A stretch of DNA of 64,000 nucleotides from Mytilus trossulus (Eukaryota > Mollusca > Bivalvia > Mytilida > Mytilidae): NCBI RefSeq assembly GCF_036588685.1, contig NC_086375.1, positions 37,904,566-37,968,565 on the forward strand. Reading direction: 5' to 3'. How positions within the stretch are numbered: position 1 is the stretch's first letter; each line of letters starts with the position of its first letter. A program made the translations under genes and the position numbers. Below the pieces are notes generated by a model. The model was not told the origin of the DNA and searched no databases. It saw nothing but the letters and a program-made list of their open reading frames with translations. Shown piece by piece: positions 1-9,780 of the stretch.

Positions 1-660
1 AAAAGGCTAGCTGTGGTCAAATAAATTTTGTGAGCAGTTTTAATACCGAGGGTGTGTCTTATTTTGTGAGTTTTCATTGGTTTGGAGTTTTTAGACCCTT
101 CATTGTTGACCAGTGGAAAACTTCCCGCCGAAGTGTTTCAAATAGCACTTTGTCTTCAAACGAACAAAATGGACACATGCAGTTTACAGAAGCAAAAGAT
201 TTGATTTGAACTGTTCGTGAAACCACACATACTCAAGGTAGATATTAACCCCTTGGTATTTTCCCAGATTATTTTCATTATTAAAAATATGGATCAAAAC
301 ACGACTTTTGAAATCTTTTTCGAAAAATTAAGATATGATATAGAAGACTATCTGATGAAATTTTAAATAATAAGTTGGCTCGTGTTCATTGATCGTCCTG
401 AATATGCATGAAATATTTGCCACTGGACACAAAGTAACCAACAATCAATCGTGTTCATTGACATCGGAATAAATAAAAAAAAAATTAAACTAGAGCATGC
501 ACTGGTTACTACAAAACAAGTGCCTGCGTCGATGCTGTAGCAAGTATCGTGATGATCATGTTTGAAAAGGTTGCACCAACTGAAAATGCAGATGGCATAT
601 TTTTGCTCAACTATCGATAGCAAAGATTTGAAAATATTTATTTTACTTTTTCGTATTTTA
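1..660. other. Left flank, AT-rich, with a dispersed-repeat fragment
   Basis: No gene is supported here. A stretch at about 385-460 contains ATGCATGAAATATTTGCCAC followed closely by CAACCAACAATCAATC. I recognise this combination as part of a very common mussel interspersed repeat. The rest is low-complexity AT-rich DNA without splice-bounded open frames. An 86-codon open frame on the minus strand crosses the repeat and has no coding character. Confidence 0.4.
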
Positions 661-700
661 CTGATACATGGAATTATATTTCAAGTTTACAGTTTTCAAG

Positions 701-845
701 TTTATAGTAGATGCAGTCTATTTGTATTTTTATAAAGATGATAAAGCCATAGTTCAAAAAGTAGAAGACTTGATTCTCCATTATATTGTCCTTGATCCTC
801 GATTTACTTACAGCCGTTTTGGTGGTAATAAATATTATGTACATG
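701..845 (+). CDS. Possible internal coding exon, unrecognised
   Basis: An open plus-strand frame reads through about 48 codons of fairly protein-like composition, including the stretches VQKVEDLILHYIVLDPRF and RFGGNKYYVHG. Several AG acceptors lie just upstream (690-709), and a possible donor, CATG followed by GTTTAA, lies at about 845. No family is recognised. The surrounding sequence is non-coding in character. A chance open frame is possible, since none of the splice signals is strong. Confidence 0.2.
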
Positions 846-1006
846 GTTTAATCTCAATTGTTTTAACACTTTTTTCACGTTTTTGTTATTGATCTGAGTA
901 AAGTTCAGTTACATAATTTATTTGCAGTATGTCCTTTGTCAGTAGATATTTTTCTGCACAGCCAGTTACTAAAGTGTGAAATGAGTAGATTGTTGTGTAA
1001 CACCTA

Positions 1007-1085
1007 TATGGTCATGTGATCAAAAGGTTAGAATTTGAACCGATATATGGTCGTGTGATCAATAGGTTAGAATTAGAAGCCAAAT
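1007..1085 (+). repeat. 39-bp direct repeat, two copies
   Basis: TATGGTCATGTGATCAA and TATGGTCGTGTGATCAA start at 1007 and 1046, each followed by a near-identical AGGTTAGAAT stretch. This is a two-copy tandem duplication with a 39-bp period. No function is apparent. Confidence 0.7.
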
Positions 1086-1129
1086 CAGTTTAAATTGATT
1101 TTTACTTGGACAAAGACCTAGGCATTTTT

Positions 1130-1527
1130 ATGCCCCACCTACGATGGTCCACTGAACATAGAAAATGAAAGTGCAAAGTTCAGGTTAAAGTTTTTAGTCA
1201 AGGTAGTTTTTGATGAAGTTAAACTGAGTCACATCTACTTGAAACTTAGTACACATGTTCCCTATGATATGATCTTTCTAATTTTAATGCCAAATTATAG
1301 TTTTGATCCCAATTTCATGGTCCACTGAACATAGAAAATGAAAGTGCAAAGTTCAGGTTAAAGTTTTTGGTCAAGGTAGTTTTTGATGAAGTTAAAGTCG
1401 CATCTACTTGAAACTTAGTACACATGTTCCCTATGATATGATCTTATTAATTTTAATTTCAAATTAAAGTTTTGACCCCAAGTACACGGTCCACTGAACA
1501 TGGAAAATTATAGTGTGAGTGGGGCAT
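1130..1527 (+). mobile_element. Non-autonomous element with ATGCCCCAC terminal inverted repeats
   Basis: The ends are ATGCCCCAC (1130-1138) and its reverse complement (1519-1527). The inside holds internal repeats starting GGTCCACTGAACAT at 1145, 1319 and 1488 (periods 174 and 169 bp), each followed by a block with CAGGTTAAAGTTTTT. A second, partial copy starts at about 63438. I recognise this as an abundant molluscan repeat that often begins in TATGCCCCACCTACGA. It has no coding capacity. Terminal repeats plus internal tandem repeats resemble the bivalve MITE-like elements that carry satellite units. Confidence 0.75.
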
Positions 1528-1782
1528 CCGTGTACTATGAACACATTCTTGTTTCATTAGAATATTAGGGGACATGAAATATGTTTGAAAGAATTTTAAG
1601 GCAATTAATTGATTCAATGTGATCTGTGTTGGATTTTAGATTTTAAAAGTTCCAGAAAATTACTTTTGGAGAATTGAATGATTTCACTAATTTTTCATGT
1701 TGCATGTGAAATTACAATATGATGACTTTACCCCATTTCTTTAAGTTTATTGATTTATTAGAGTTGTTATGTTTTCAAGCTT

Positions 1783-2030
1783 TTACTCTTGTATAAACAT
1801 CATCGAACTGTAACTATAAGTTCTGTAACCATGGTAAAATTCATGATTGATTGTGGGTGCATAACCCCCTGTGGCAAATATATCATGCATTTCAAGTTGA
1901 AAGATCCATGTAACTTGACCAGGTATTGCTTCCAAATAGTATCTACCTACAACAACAGGAATAGGGGACACATTCATGTATATGTCTAGGAGACTGACAG
2001 TGTACCAACTGAATTTGTTGGCAATACCTT
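1783..2030 (-). CDS. Probable 3' terminal coding exon, unrecognised protein
   Basis: The minus strand is open for about 82 codons and reads as convincing protein, with stretches such as SPIPVVVGRYYLEAIPG and WIFQLEMHDIFATGGY. It ends in TAA at 1783-1785, and about 20-30 nt downstream lies the poly(A) signal AATAAA (within 1750-1765 on the plus strand). The probable upstream boundary is an acceptor reading ATTCAG, so coding would begin near 2030. An HEFYH motif matches the HExxH zinc-metallopeptidase pattern, but nothing else supports a protease. No upstream exons were identified. The overlapping plus-strand open frame is shorter and less protein-like, and I take it as a shadow. Confidence 0.4.
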
Positions 2031-2076
2031 CTGAATACATTTTTTATATAAAAGTTAATTACATTTGTTTTTTCAG

Positions 2077-2376
2077 AGAATTTACAAGACTATTATCCAC
2101 AAAATGCAACAGTCTTATTTTGATGAATTGCTGAACCAGAGAAATGTGAAGACTTACAGACACCTAGACTGTATAGTCAACATAACAATGATTAGAGAAT
2201 CAGACTACAGTGAATATTACAATGATTAGAAAATCAGACTAGAGTCAACATTACAATGATTAGAGAATCAGACTATAGTCAACATTACAATGATAATTTT
2301 GATTAGAAAATCAGCCAGCTGCATTTCATCAATCAGTTTATGATGAAGCTTTACAGCATTGGAAATGATTACTCAG
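2077..2376 (+). other. Exon-like block with strong acceptor and donor, spanning a minisatellite
   Basis: A textbook acceptor (ACATTTGTTTTTTCAG, 2061-2076) opens the block and a consensus donor (CAG then GTATGT, 2377-2382) closes it, giving a 300-nt candidate exon. From the acceptor one frame stays open for 50 codons (through YKTIIHKMQQSYFDELLN) and stops at 2227-2229 inside the 34-bp repeats. The last 70 nt (2307-2376), after an internal TTTGATTAG acceptor, are open again (KLYSIGNDYS). Either this is one non-coding or 3'-UTR exon, or two small coding exons. It lies just outside the left arm of the inverted duplication. Confidence 0.35.
2175..2315 (+). repeat. 34-bp minisatellite, about four copies
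   Basis: Units starting AGTCAACATTACAATGATT or close variants begin at 2175, 2209, 2243 and 2277. The last is disrupted by an extra AATTTT. The period of 34 bp is not a multiple of three. It lies inside the exon-like block 2077-2376. Confidence 0.8.
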
Positions 2377-2649
2377 GTATGTATTGGTTAAAATTTTGAG
2401 GTTTGTTTTATAGGATAATAGTGGTGTTTAATTTTATCTTTCTTGAAATAAATATATTAGAAATGAGGTGAAATATGGCATTGATTAAAGGAGATGTACC
2501 AAGGAAAACATGTGACTGAATAAACATTTTATTAAAAAAGGATGAACAATACAGTTTTGAGTTTCAATCCTTTCATATATTAAAATAAAATGAGATTTTG
2601 TAGGGACCAAACAACTGAGCAGAAAGAAGATCCGTATGACCTTGAAGAG

Positions 2650-2757
2650 TAAGCAATGGAGGTATATAATATGCAAGGTTCCTGATACAGTCACCGTAAC
2701 TATCACCGTGGTCTGTGCGCATGCGCAAGAAACGCCCACTGAATTTCCCACTTTCAT
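2650..2757 (-). pseudogene. Truncated copy of the first-exon-like sequence at 38483-38621
   Basis: The minus strand from the ATG at 2757-2755 encodes MKVGNSVGVSCACAQ and then a hydrophobic stretch, nearly identical to the right-arm copy. Similarity stops at about 2650, after roughly 33 codons, because the inverted duplication ends there. The right copy continues to a consensus donor; here the frame runs on into unrelated sequence. I infer that this is the duplicated, truncated copy. It keeps the same palindromic TGCGCATGCGCA motif. Confidence 0.5.
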
Positions 2758-3129
2758 TTTTGAAAAATCTTCTATTTGGAGATAGATTTGTACGCATCTA
2801 TTTACATTTTATCTGCGAAAGAAAATACACTTGCTCAGTTGCTGAAGTGGCTCTCTTTCTCGTCCTTAAGAGCACACATAACTTCTAAAACGTAAAAAAA
2901 AAACATGTGAAAGGTATGAAAAATAATGCATTGTAACAATGAAAACATACATCATCTTTAAATGCAAAATAACATTTTAAAGGAAAGGAGGCTTCACCCC
3001 CCCCCCCCCCCTTTTTCCTTTTCCAACTACAAAATGTGATCTGGTTCAAAAGAGCCGGACAATTAATACTTTTCATGTGTATGTGTCAGGTCAGTGTTCA
3101 TAGGAGGTGGCCGAAATGATTTCTTGGGG

Positions 3130-3365
3130 AGTCCAGAAACTTTTAAAAAGATTGTTATGGATCGTGCATGTATGAGGGGGATAGGACCTTTATCGGGACA
3201 CCAGGATTGGGTGTTTTTAGCTTCAGGATTTTGGGATTGACTATTTAGGTATCCAGGAATTCTATTTTTGAATTTCATGATGTAGGGATTTAAATTTATT
3301 TAAATAAGGGATCTCGGGATTTCATGTTTTTAAGCCCAGGATTTTGGGATCATGACCCCTCCTAC
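3130..3365 (-). repeat. Dispersed repeat rich in CGGGATTT/GGGAT micro-units
   Basis: On the minus strand this reads GGGTCATGATCCCAAAATCC and then repeated ATCCCGA-type phrases. Related copies lie at 37640-38080 (the inverted-arm counterpart) and at 39240-39436 (an independent copy outside the palindrome). I recognise it as a common mussel interspersed repeat. The right-arm version contains about 230 extra bases (37810-38035) that are absent here. Confidence 0.6.
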
Positions 3366-3884
3366 CCCCTGTCATGTACATGTATGAGGGTGATACTTGT
3401 AATCCCCTGGGAATCTTGGTACCCCTGTCTTCACTAATAACCGTTAAAAAAAATTGCCAAATGACAATAGACAATATAGACAATAGACAATATTTTTATT
3501 ATGACATTTATAACAGTAATTTTTTATCCTTGACGATAAAAAAGTACACATTCCTTTAGGCCATATTAAAATCAATTGTTTTTGACACAGTCAAGAGTGG
3601 ATAAATATAGTATTGCACAAGATTTGGAGGTGAAATATATTTCTCTGTCTTTTCATGTCGTCAATGGGAATTTCAGATGAAAGCATGAAATTTTACGTCA
3701 TAATCAAATATTGACTAATGAACAACTACAATGTAAGATCAAACTAACCACACCTAGATTAAATGAAAATAATCAACAGGTCGGGAATGCGATATATCGA
3801 GTTAAAAAATATTTATAATAAAAACAATATTTATAATAAAAAAATATTTATTTTTTATCACCAATGTAAACATACATGATATAT

Positions 3885-6305
3885 ATTACCATTGTATATA
3901 TCTATCACCATTGCAAACATCTATCACCATTGCAAACATCTATCACCACTGTATATATCTATCATCCTACTGTTTTTATATCTCTCACCAATCTATATAT
4001 CTATCACCTCACTTTATTTATCACTACACTATATCACCAATATATTAAAATCTCCACACTAAATATATCTATCACCACACTATATATTTATCACCACTCT
4101 ATAAATCTATCAATCCATTGTATATATTTATCACCATTCTGCATTAATCACCACTTTATACAACACTGTATATATCTATCACCATGCTATCTATTTATCA
4201 CCATTCTGTATCAATCGCCACTTTGTACAACACTCCCATATATATCTATCACCACACTATATGTTTATCGCCACTCTATAAATCTATTAACACACTGTAT
4301 ATATCCAAAACCACTGTATATATTTATCACCATTCTGTATTTATCACCACTTTGTACAATACTGTATATATATCTAACACCAAAGGTGTTTAATTCAGAT
4401 CTTTCTATATATATTTTCCATTATTTATCACAATATATATCTATCACCATCTACAATATCTATCACTTTATCACTTTATCTCTCTATCACCATACTTTAT
4501 ATATATACCACTTCAGATATAGATATCCACTAACTATATATCTATGTCTTTACTATACATCTATCACCTCACTTAATCTATCACTACACTTTTGTATCAT
4601 CAACATATTTATCCATCACCACTTTATATTAATATCACCACACTGAATATATATACATGTATTACCACTTTTTAAATCTATTACTGCTTTATAATTCAAT
4701 CAACACACTGTATATAACTAAAAGCATTATATATAACTATCACTGTTCTGTATAAATACCAATTTGTACAATACTGTATATATTATCACCAAAAGATGTT
4801 TATATTTGTATCTCTCTGAATACCTTTTACACCATACTATAGTCATTAACTGCCTCCCTTTATATGTCTATGGCCTCACTGTTTATATTTATCGCCTCAC
4901 TAGATTTCTTTTAGGTAGCTTCACATTTCTATCCCCACACTTCATATATCCATCACCTAACATTATACACCAATCAATGAATCACCTCACATTTTTCTCT
5001 TTCACCACACTATATATATATACATCACCACTCTTTATAAAGCTGTCACCACACTTTATATCTAACAACTCACCTTATTTATCTATCACATCACAGTTTT
5101 ACCTGTCATCTCTCTTTATATTTATATTAACATATTGAATATATCTATCACCTCTCTTTATATATATATATATATATATATATATCGCCACACTAATAAT
5201 CTATTACTTCTCTATACTTCTATCGATACATTTTTTATATTTATCACCATTCTGTATAAAATCATGACTTTATACAATGTTATACATATTTACCATAAAA
5301 GATGTTTATATTTTTATTTATTACCACTCTATGTATATATCTATGACCTCACTGTATATATAGACTATCAACTCTCTAATTATATATCACCATATTAATA
5401 AATATAAATCACCTCAATAGAAATCTATATCACCACACTTTATGTATCTATCACCACACGTTATATCTACCACCACACTATATACATCTATCACCACATT
5501 ATCACCACACTATATACATCTATCACAACACTATATACATCTATCACCACACTTTATATATCTATCACCTAACTTTATATATCTATCACCTAACTTTATA
5601 CATCTTTCACTTAACTGATCATATATCACCACACTTTATGTATCTATCACTACACTATACATCTATCATCTAACTGATCATGTGTCACCACACTTTATGT
5701 ATCTATAACCACACTTTATACATCTATCACCCTACTAATCATATGTTACAACACTTTATATATCTATCACCACACTTTATATATCTATCACCTCACTATA
5801 TACATCTATCACCTAACTGATCATATGTCACCACACTTTATGTATCTATCGCCACACTTTAAATATCTATCACCTAACTCATCATATGTCACAAAACTTT
5901 ATGTATCTATCACCACACTTTATGTATCTATCACCACACTATATACATCTATTACCTAACTGATCATATGTCACAACACTTTATGTTTCTATCACCACAC
6001 TTAATGTATCTATCACCACACTTTATGTATCCATCACCACACTTTATGTATCTAACACATATCTGATCATATGTCACAACACTTGATATATCTATCATCA
6101 CACTTTATATTTCTATCACCACACTTTTTATATCTTTCACCTCACTATATACATTTATCACCTAACTGGTCTTATGTCACCACACCTCATATATCTACCA
6201 CCTCACCTTATTTATCTATCACATCACACTTTTACCTATCATCTCTTTTTATATTTATATCAACATATTGAATATATCTATCACCTCTCTTTATATATAT
6301 ATATA
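3885..6305 (+). repeat. Satellite block 1 of the left arm, degenerate 21-bp units
   Basis: Units such as ATCTATCACCACTCTATA and variants recur without a strict higher-order register. The plus strand is almost devoid of G. The more regular part (5430-6100) alternates TATCACCACACTTTAT with TAACTGATCATATGTCAC. All long open frames here (up to 256 codons of Y, H, I, S, L and T) arise because a 21-bp stop-free unit is in frame with itself, so none is called as a gene. A (TA)n run lies at 5160-5187. Confidence 0.85.
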
Positions 6306-6815
6306 TACAACCTGCTAAACATCAACCCAGCAATGTTAGATCTGTAAATTTGCTTTCGCAAATTTTTTGTTCTTCCCTTGTCGGGATTCGAACCCATGCT
6401 ACATAGATATCGTGACACCAAATGGCCTGCACTGCAGCCGTCCCGTTAGACCACACGACCACCTGGGCTTCACAAAAATAAAGCTTTCGGTGGCCGTGTG
6501 TTACCTTTCCTCGTCAGTTTTAATCTAGCAGCGTACTACAATACATGAATATATATATATAAGTCGCCACACAAATAATCTATTACTTCTTTATACTTCT
6601 ATCAATACATTTTTTTATATTTATCACCATTCTGTATAAAATCACGACTTTATACAATGTTATACATATTTACCATAGAAGATGTTTATATTTTTATTTA
6701 TTACAACTGTATGTTTATATCTATGACCTCACTGTATATATAGACTATCAACTCTCTAAATATATATCACCATATTGATAAATATAAATCACCTCAATAG
6801 AAATCTATATCACCT
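6194..6815 (+). repeat. Local duplication of 5062-5430, interrupted by a SINE
   Basis: The flanks at 6194-6300 match 5062-5170, and 6561-6815 matches 5184-5430, including the order of CTATTACTTCT, ATACAATGTTATACATATTT and GACTATCAACTCTCTAA. The older copy has only a (TA)n run at the junction, while this copy has the SINE. The pair therefore gives an empty and an occupied site for the same insertion. Confidence 0.8.
6306..6552 (-). mobile_element. tRNA-derived SINE, full-length copy 1
   Basis: On the minus strand a tRNA-like head contains box A TGGTCTAACGGG and box B GGTTCGAATCC, both perfect matches to the RNA polymerase III internal promoter consensus. They are followed by a body with GCGAAAGCAAATTTACAG and a tail GTTGATGTTTAGCAGGTTGT leading into (TA)n. 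About 90 bases precede the tRNA head. It sits in a TA microsatellite. A second full copy lies at 36424-36668 in the same absolute orientation, so the two are independent insertions and not mirror copies. Confidence 0.8.
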
Positions 6816-7075
6816 TACTATATATCATCTCTGTACTAAATTTATCTATCACCACACTATTTATTTATCATTACACTTTTTATTCTATCACCAAACTGAA
6901 TACATCTACATTGTTCAAATCTATCACCACATGTTACATTTCTATCACCACACTTTCTTTATCCATCACCACACTCCCAATAGCTATCATTACTATATGT
7001 ATTTCTATCACCACATACTGTATATCTATTTTTACACTATTCACACTATGCAATTATCACCACAATCTAAAAAAT
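6560..7075 (+). repeat. Satellite block 2 of the left arm
   Basis: Continuation of the TATCACCACA-type units after the SINE, with more divergent monomers (ATCTATCACCACATG, ATTATCACCACAATC). The first half duplicates 5184-5430. Open frames here are satellite by-products. Confidence 0.75.
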
Positions 7076-7283
7076 AAAATTTGTCTTTCCTTGTACTATA
7101 TAGATCTATTACATATTTTTTTTTATATATTAAAGATTCGTATATCCATATGTTAAAAAGTTAAAAAACAGCTTTGATATATGTTAACAAGTAATGGGCT
7201 TTATATAACAGTTTGTTGATATGGTAGAATGTATTTTGATTTACTGAATTTGTAATGTTATTTTTTTATATGAATTTTTTCAG

Positions 7284-7517
7284 ATTGCTATTCTACAATG
7301 GACCTTGATAAATTATGATGGAAAGGAAGTAATACAAAGGTACACATCAAGAAGAAAACTGCTTCTCATTTTGATTATTCATTTTAATCATGCAAAACTT
7401 GCCAGAATATTCATCATATTTGGAAGAAGAAGAAGCTATGCCATGAAAAAACTGCTTCAAATACAGTTGGTGTATCTAGAGGAAAGAAATGGATTGATTC
7501 AGGTTTTTTTTTATTAG
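7284..7517 (+). CDS. Possible exon within the left arm
   Basis: A good acceptor (TGAATTTTTTCAG, ending at 7283) is followed by 77 open codons ending in TAG at 7515-7517, including HFNHAKLARIFIIFGRRR and LLQIQLVYLEERNG. A donor-like CAG then GTTTTT lies near 7502. This is one of few non-satellite islands in the arm, and the right arm has no counterpart. No family is recognised. Open frames of this size can occur by chance, so the acceptor is the main support. Confidence 0.25.
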   Translation: MAILQWTLINYDGKEVIQRYTSRRKLLLILIIHFNHAKLARIFIIFGRRRSYAMKKLLQIQLVYLEERNGLIQVFFY

Positions 7518-7534
7518 CTACCAACTATCCTGAT

Positions 7535-8010
7535 TATATTGGATATCCCCACACTATATATATCAACAACCACACTGTATATATATAACAACACTAATAG
7601 TACATATAACTACACTTAACATGTATATCATTCAACACACAATTGATACTTGTCACCCCTATATATCCATCACCACTTTGTTAATATGTCTACCACTACA
7701 CTGGTTAAACCAATCACCACACTGTTTATATTTGTCACCACACAGTATATATGTATACCTCCACTTTGCTTATATATCATAAGTTATATATAATCGCTAT
7801 TCTGTATATTCTTCACCGCACTATATTAAAAAATTACAATATATATTCGTTTAAACATCAACCCCACAATGTTATATCTGTAAATTTGCTATATATATAT
7901 ATATGTCCTCACTTATCACCACTCTACTGTATATCTATGTATCACCACTTTATCATATTTATATTTATAAATTACCACACTATATATCTTTCACCACCTC
8001 ATCTTGATAT
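7535..8010 (+). repeat. Satellite block 3 with a 5'-truncated SINE tail
   Basis: Diverged satellite monomers surround a fragment at about 7846-7895 (AAACATCAACCCCACAATG followed by TCTGTAAATTTGC) matching the 3' tail of the SINE at 6306-6552. The tRNA head is missing. The region around 7680-7790 resembles 14370-14470, the start of a larger duplication. Confidence 0.65.
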
Positions 8011-8750
8011 ATATAATTAAACCCTTAAAAGTAAACAAAACAGTAATGAAGTAATTATTTATAAATATTTTGGTTAACCTTCATCAGTATGATCATAATG
8101 TAAAATGAATCACATCAATCTTCTTTGATTAGATTATAACAATTTTGAAATTTATACAATAAAACAGTTAATACCGTATAACTAAGTTGTAAAACTTGTA
8201 CAATACTAAAATTTAACTAAGGTTATATAGCTTCTTAATTTTTTTAAATTTTAAAACGGTACAGAAATTCCAACAAATTCTGCTTTTCCATTGATATATG
8301 TTTGTATAAGCTTGTAAACCTATAATGACTTCATGTAGGAATTATTATTTATATTTTGATTTTTCTTACAGAGATACAAAACACGATTTTAAAAGGACAA
8401 AGATGTAATGGGTGAAAATGGAAGAAAAGAAAAAGGTATATTTAATTTCAAATAAAATAACAAGTATAATTTAATGATTTATAACAAAGAAGCACTCAGC
8501 AATTCTGTTTATAGTGATGGTGAAGGGTTTGTTAGAAAATAATTATTAGGAAAACTGCTACAGCATATCACACAATATTTATATCAATGACTTTTCTACA
8601 TTCTTGTAATCATGCACATGTATTATGTAAATAAAAATAGGAATATGGTATAATAAATGTTGGTCAAACATCCTTATTGAATACATGTATATATCCTTTA
8701 GTAACAAATTTATATAGTGATTATTTTAACACATGAAATTTCATTTTTAT
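8010..8750 (+). other. Non-satellite island with an exon-like segment
   Basis: AT-rich sequence without satellite. Bases 8270-8560 are a diverged duplicate of 14720-14960. A short block at 8371-8435 has an acceptor (TTTTTCTTACAG) and a donor-like AAAAAG then GTATAT. In the duplicate the acceptor is conserved (CTTCTGACAG, ending at 14818). Reading frames are not conserved between the copies, so I call it an exon-like remnant. Bases 8590-8750 match the right arm (35605-35762) at about 93% by eye. Confidence 0.45.
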
Positions 8751-9780
8751 CATACCACACACTGCATATCTATTGCTACAGTCTCTATATCTATTACCAT
8801 ACTCTCAATATCTATCACTTCAGTCTGTTACTTTATTCAGCCTTTTAAACTTTTTTGGATTCCAGCGTCACTGATGAGTCTTTTGTAGATGAAACATGTG
8901 TCTGGCATATATACAAACTTTAGTCCTGGTATCTATGATGAATGTATTTGTATATTACCACATTATAAACACCTATCACCTTACTATCAGCTCATGGTAT
9001 ATATCAATCACCACACTCTATAATTATCATCATACTGTCTTTATCTACCCCTACAGTCTCTATGTGTATCACTACATTATATATACCTATCACCTCACAT
9101 ATCAACCACCACTCCCTATATCTATACCTATACTCTCTATAGCTATCCCAACAGTCTCTTTGTATGTCACCACATAATATACACCTATCACCTAAGTTTA
9201 AATACCTATCACCTCAATTAATGTATCAATCATCACACTCTCTATATATATACCTATCTATACCTATACTCTCTATATCTATCCCAAAAGTCTCTATGTA
9301 TATCTCCTTATTGCCTCACCTATCAACTTACTTAAGATACCTTTAACCTCACATTATGCATCAATCACCACACTCTATAATAATCACATACTCTCTATAT
9401 ATATCCCCACAGTATCTATATATACCACCACATTATATACACCTATTACTTACTTTAAATACCCATCATCTTGCCTTATGTATCAATCACCTCACACAAT
9501 ATATTTATAATCTCACTGTTTATATGTAAACCTCTATTGATATATCTTTGACGTGACTATATATGTAACTCAACAAATAATACATCTAACACATTTCTTT
9601 TAATATCTGTAACCTTACTTGATACATTTATAACCTTACTTGATACATTTATCACCTTGCTTGATACATTTATCACCTCACTTTATATATTTAGCACTTC
9701 GCTATAGCTATATATATTAATGTCCTAACTCTCTCTCTATATATATATATATATATCTCACCTCATTTTATATATCTATC
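8750..9780 (+). repeat. Satellite block 4, longer monomers with CTCTCTATAT spacers
   Basis: Units of TATCACCTCA or TCAATCACCACA type alternate with TACTCTCTATATCTA spacers, a variant shared with 15000-17340 and distinct from the 21-bp core array. The match to the right arm at 35265-35600 includes a CGCTATAGCTATATATAT signature. Confidence 0.7.

Noticed and set aside
6380-6480. Functional tRNA gene on the minus strand
   Set aside because: Box A and box B are present, but no acceptor stem pairs and the region between the boxes is too long and does not fold as a tRNA. It is the head of a SINE with a second copy elsewhere.
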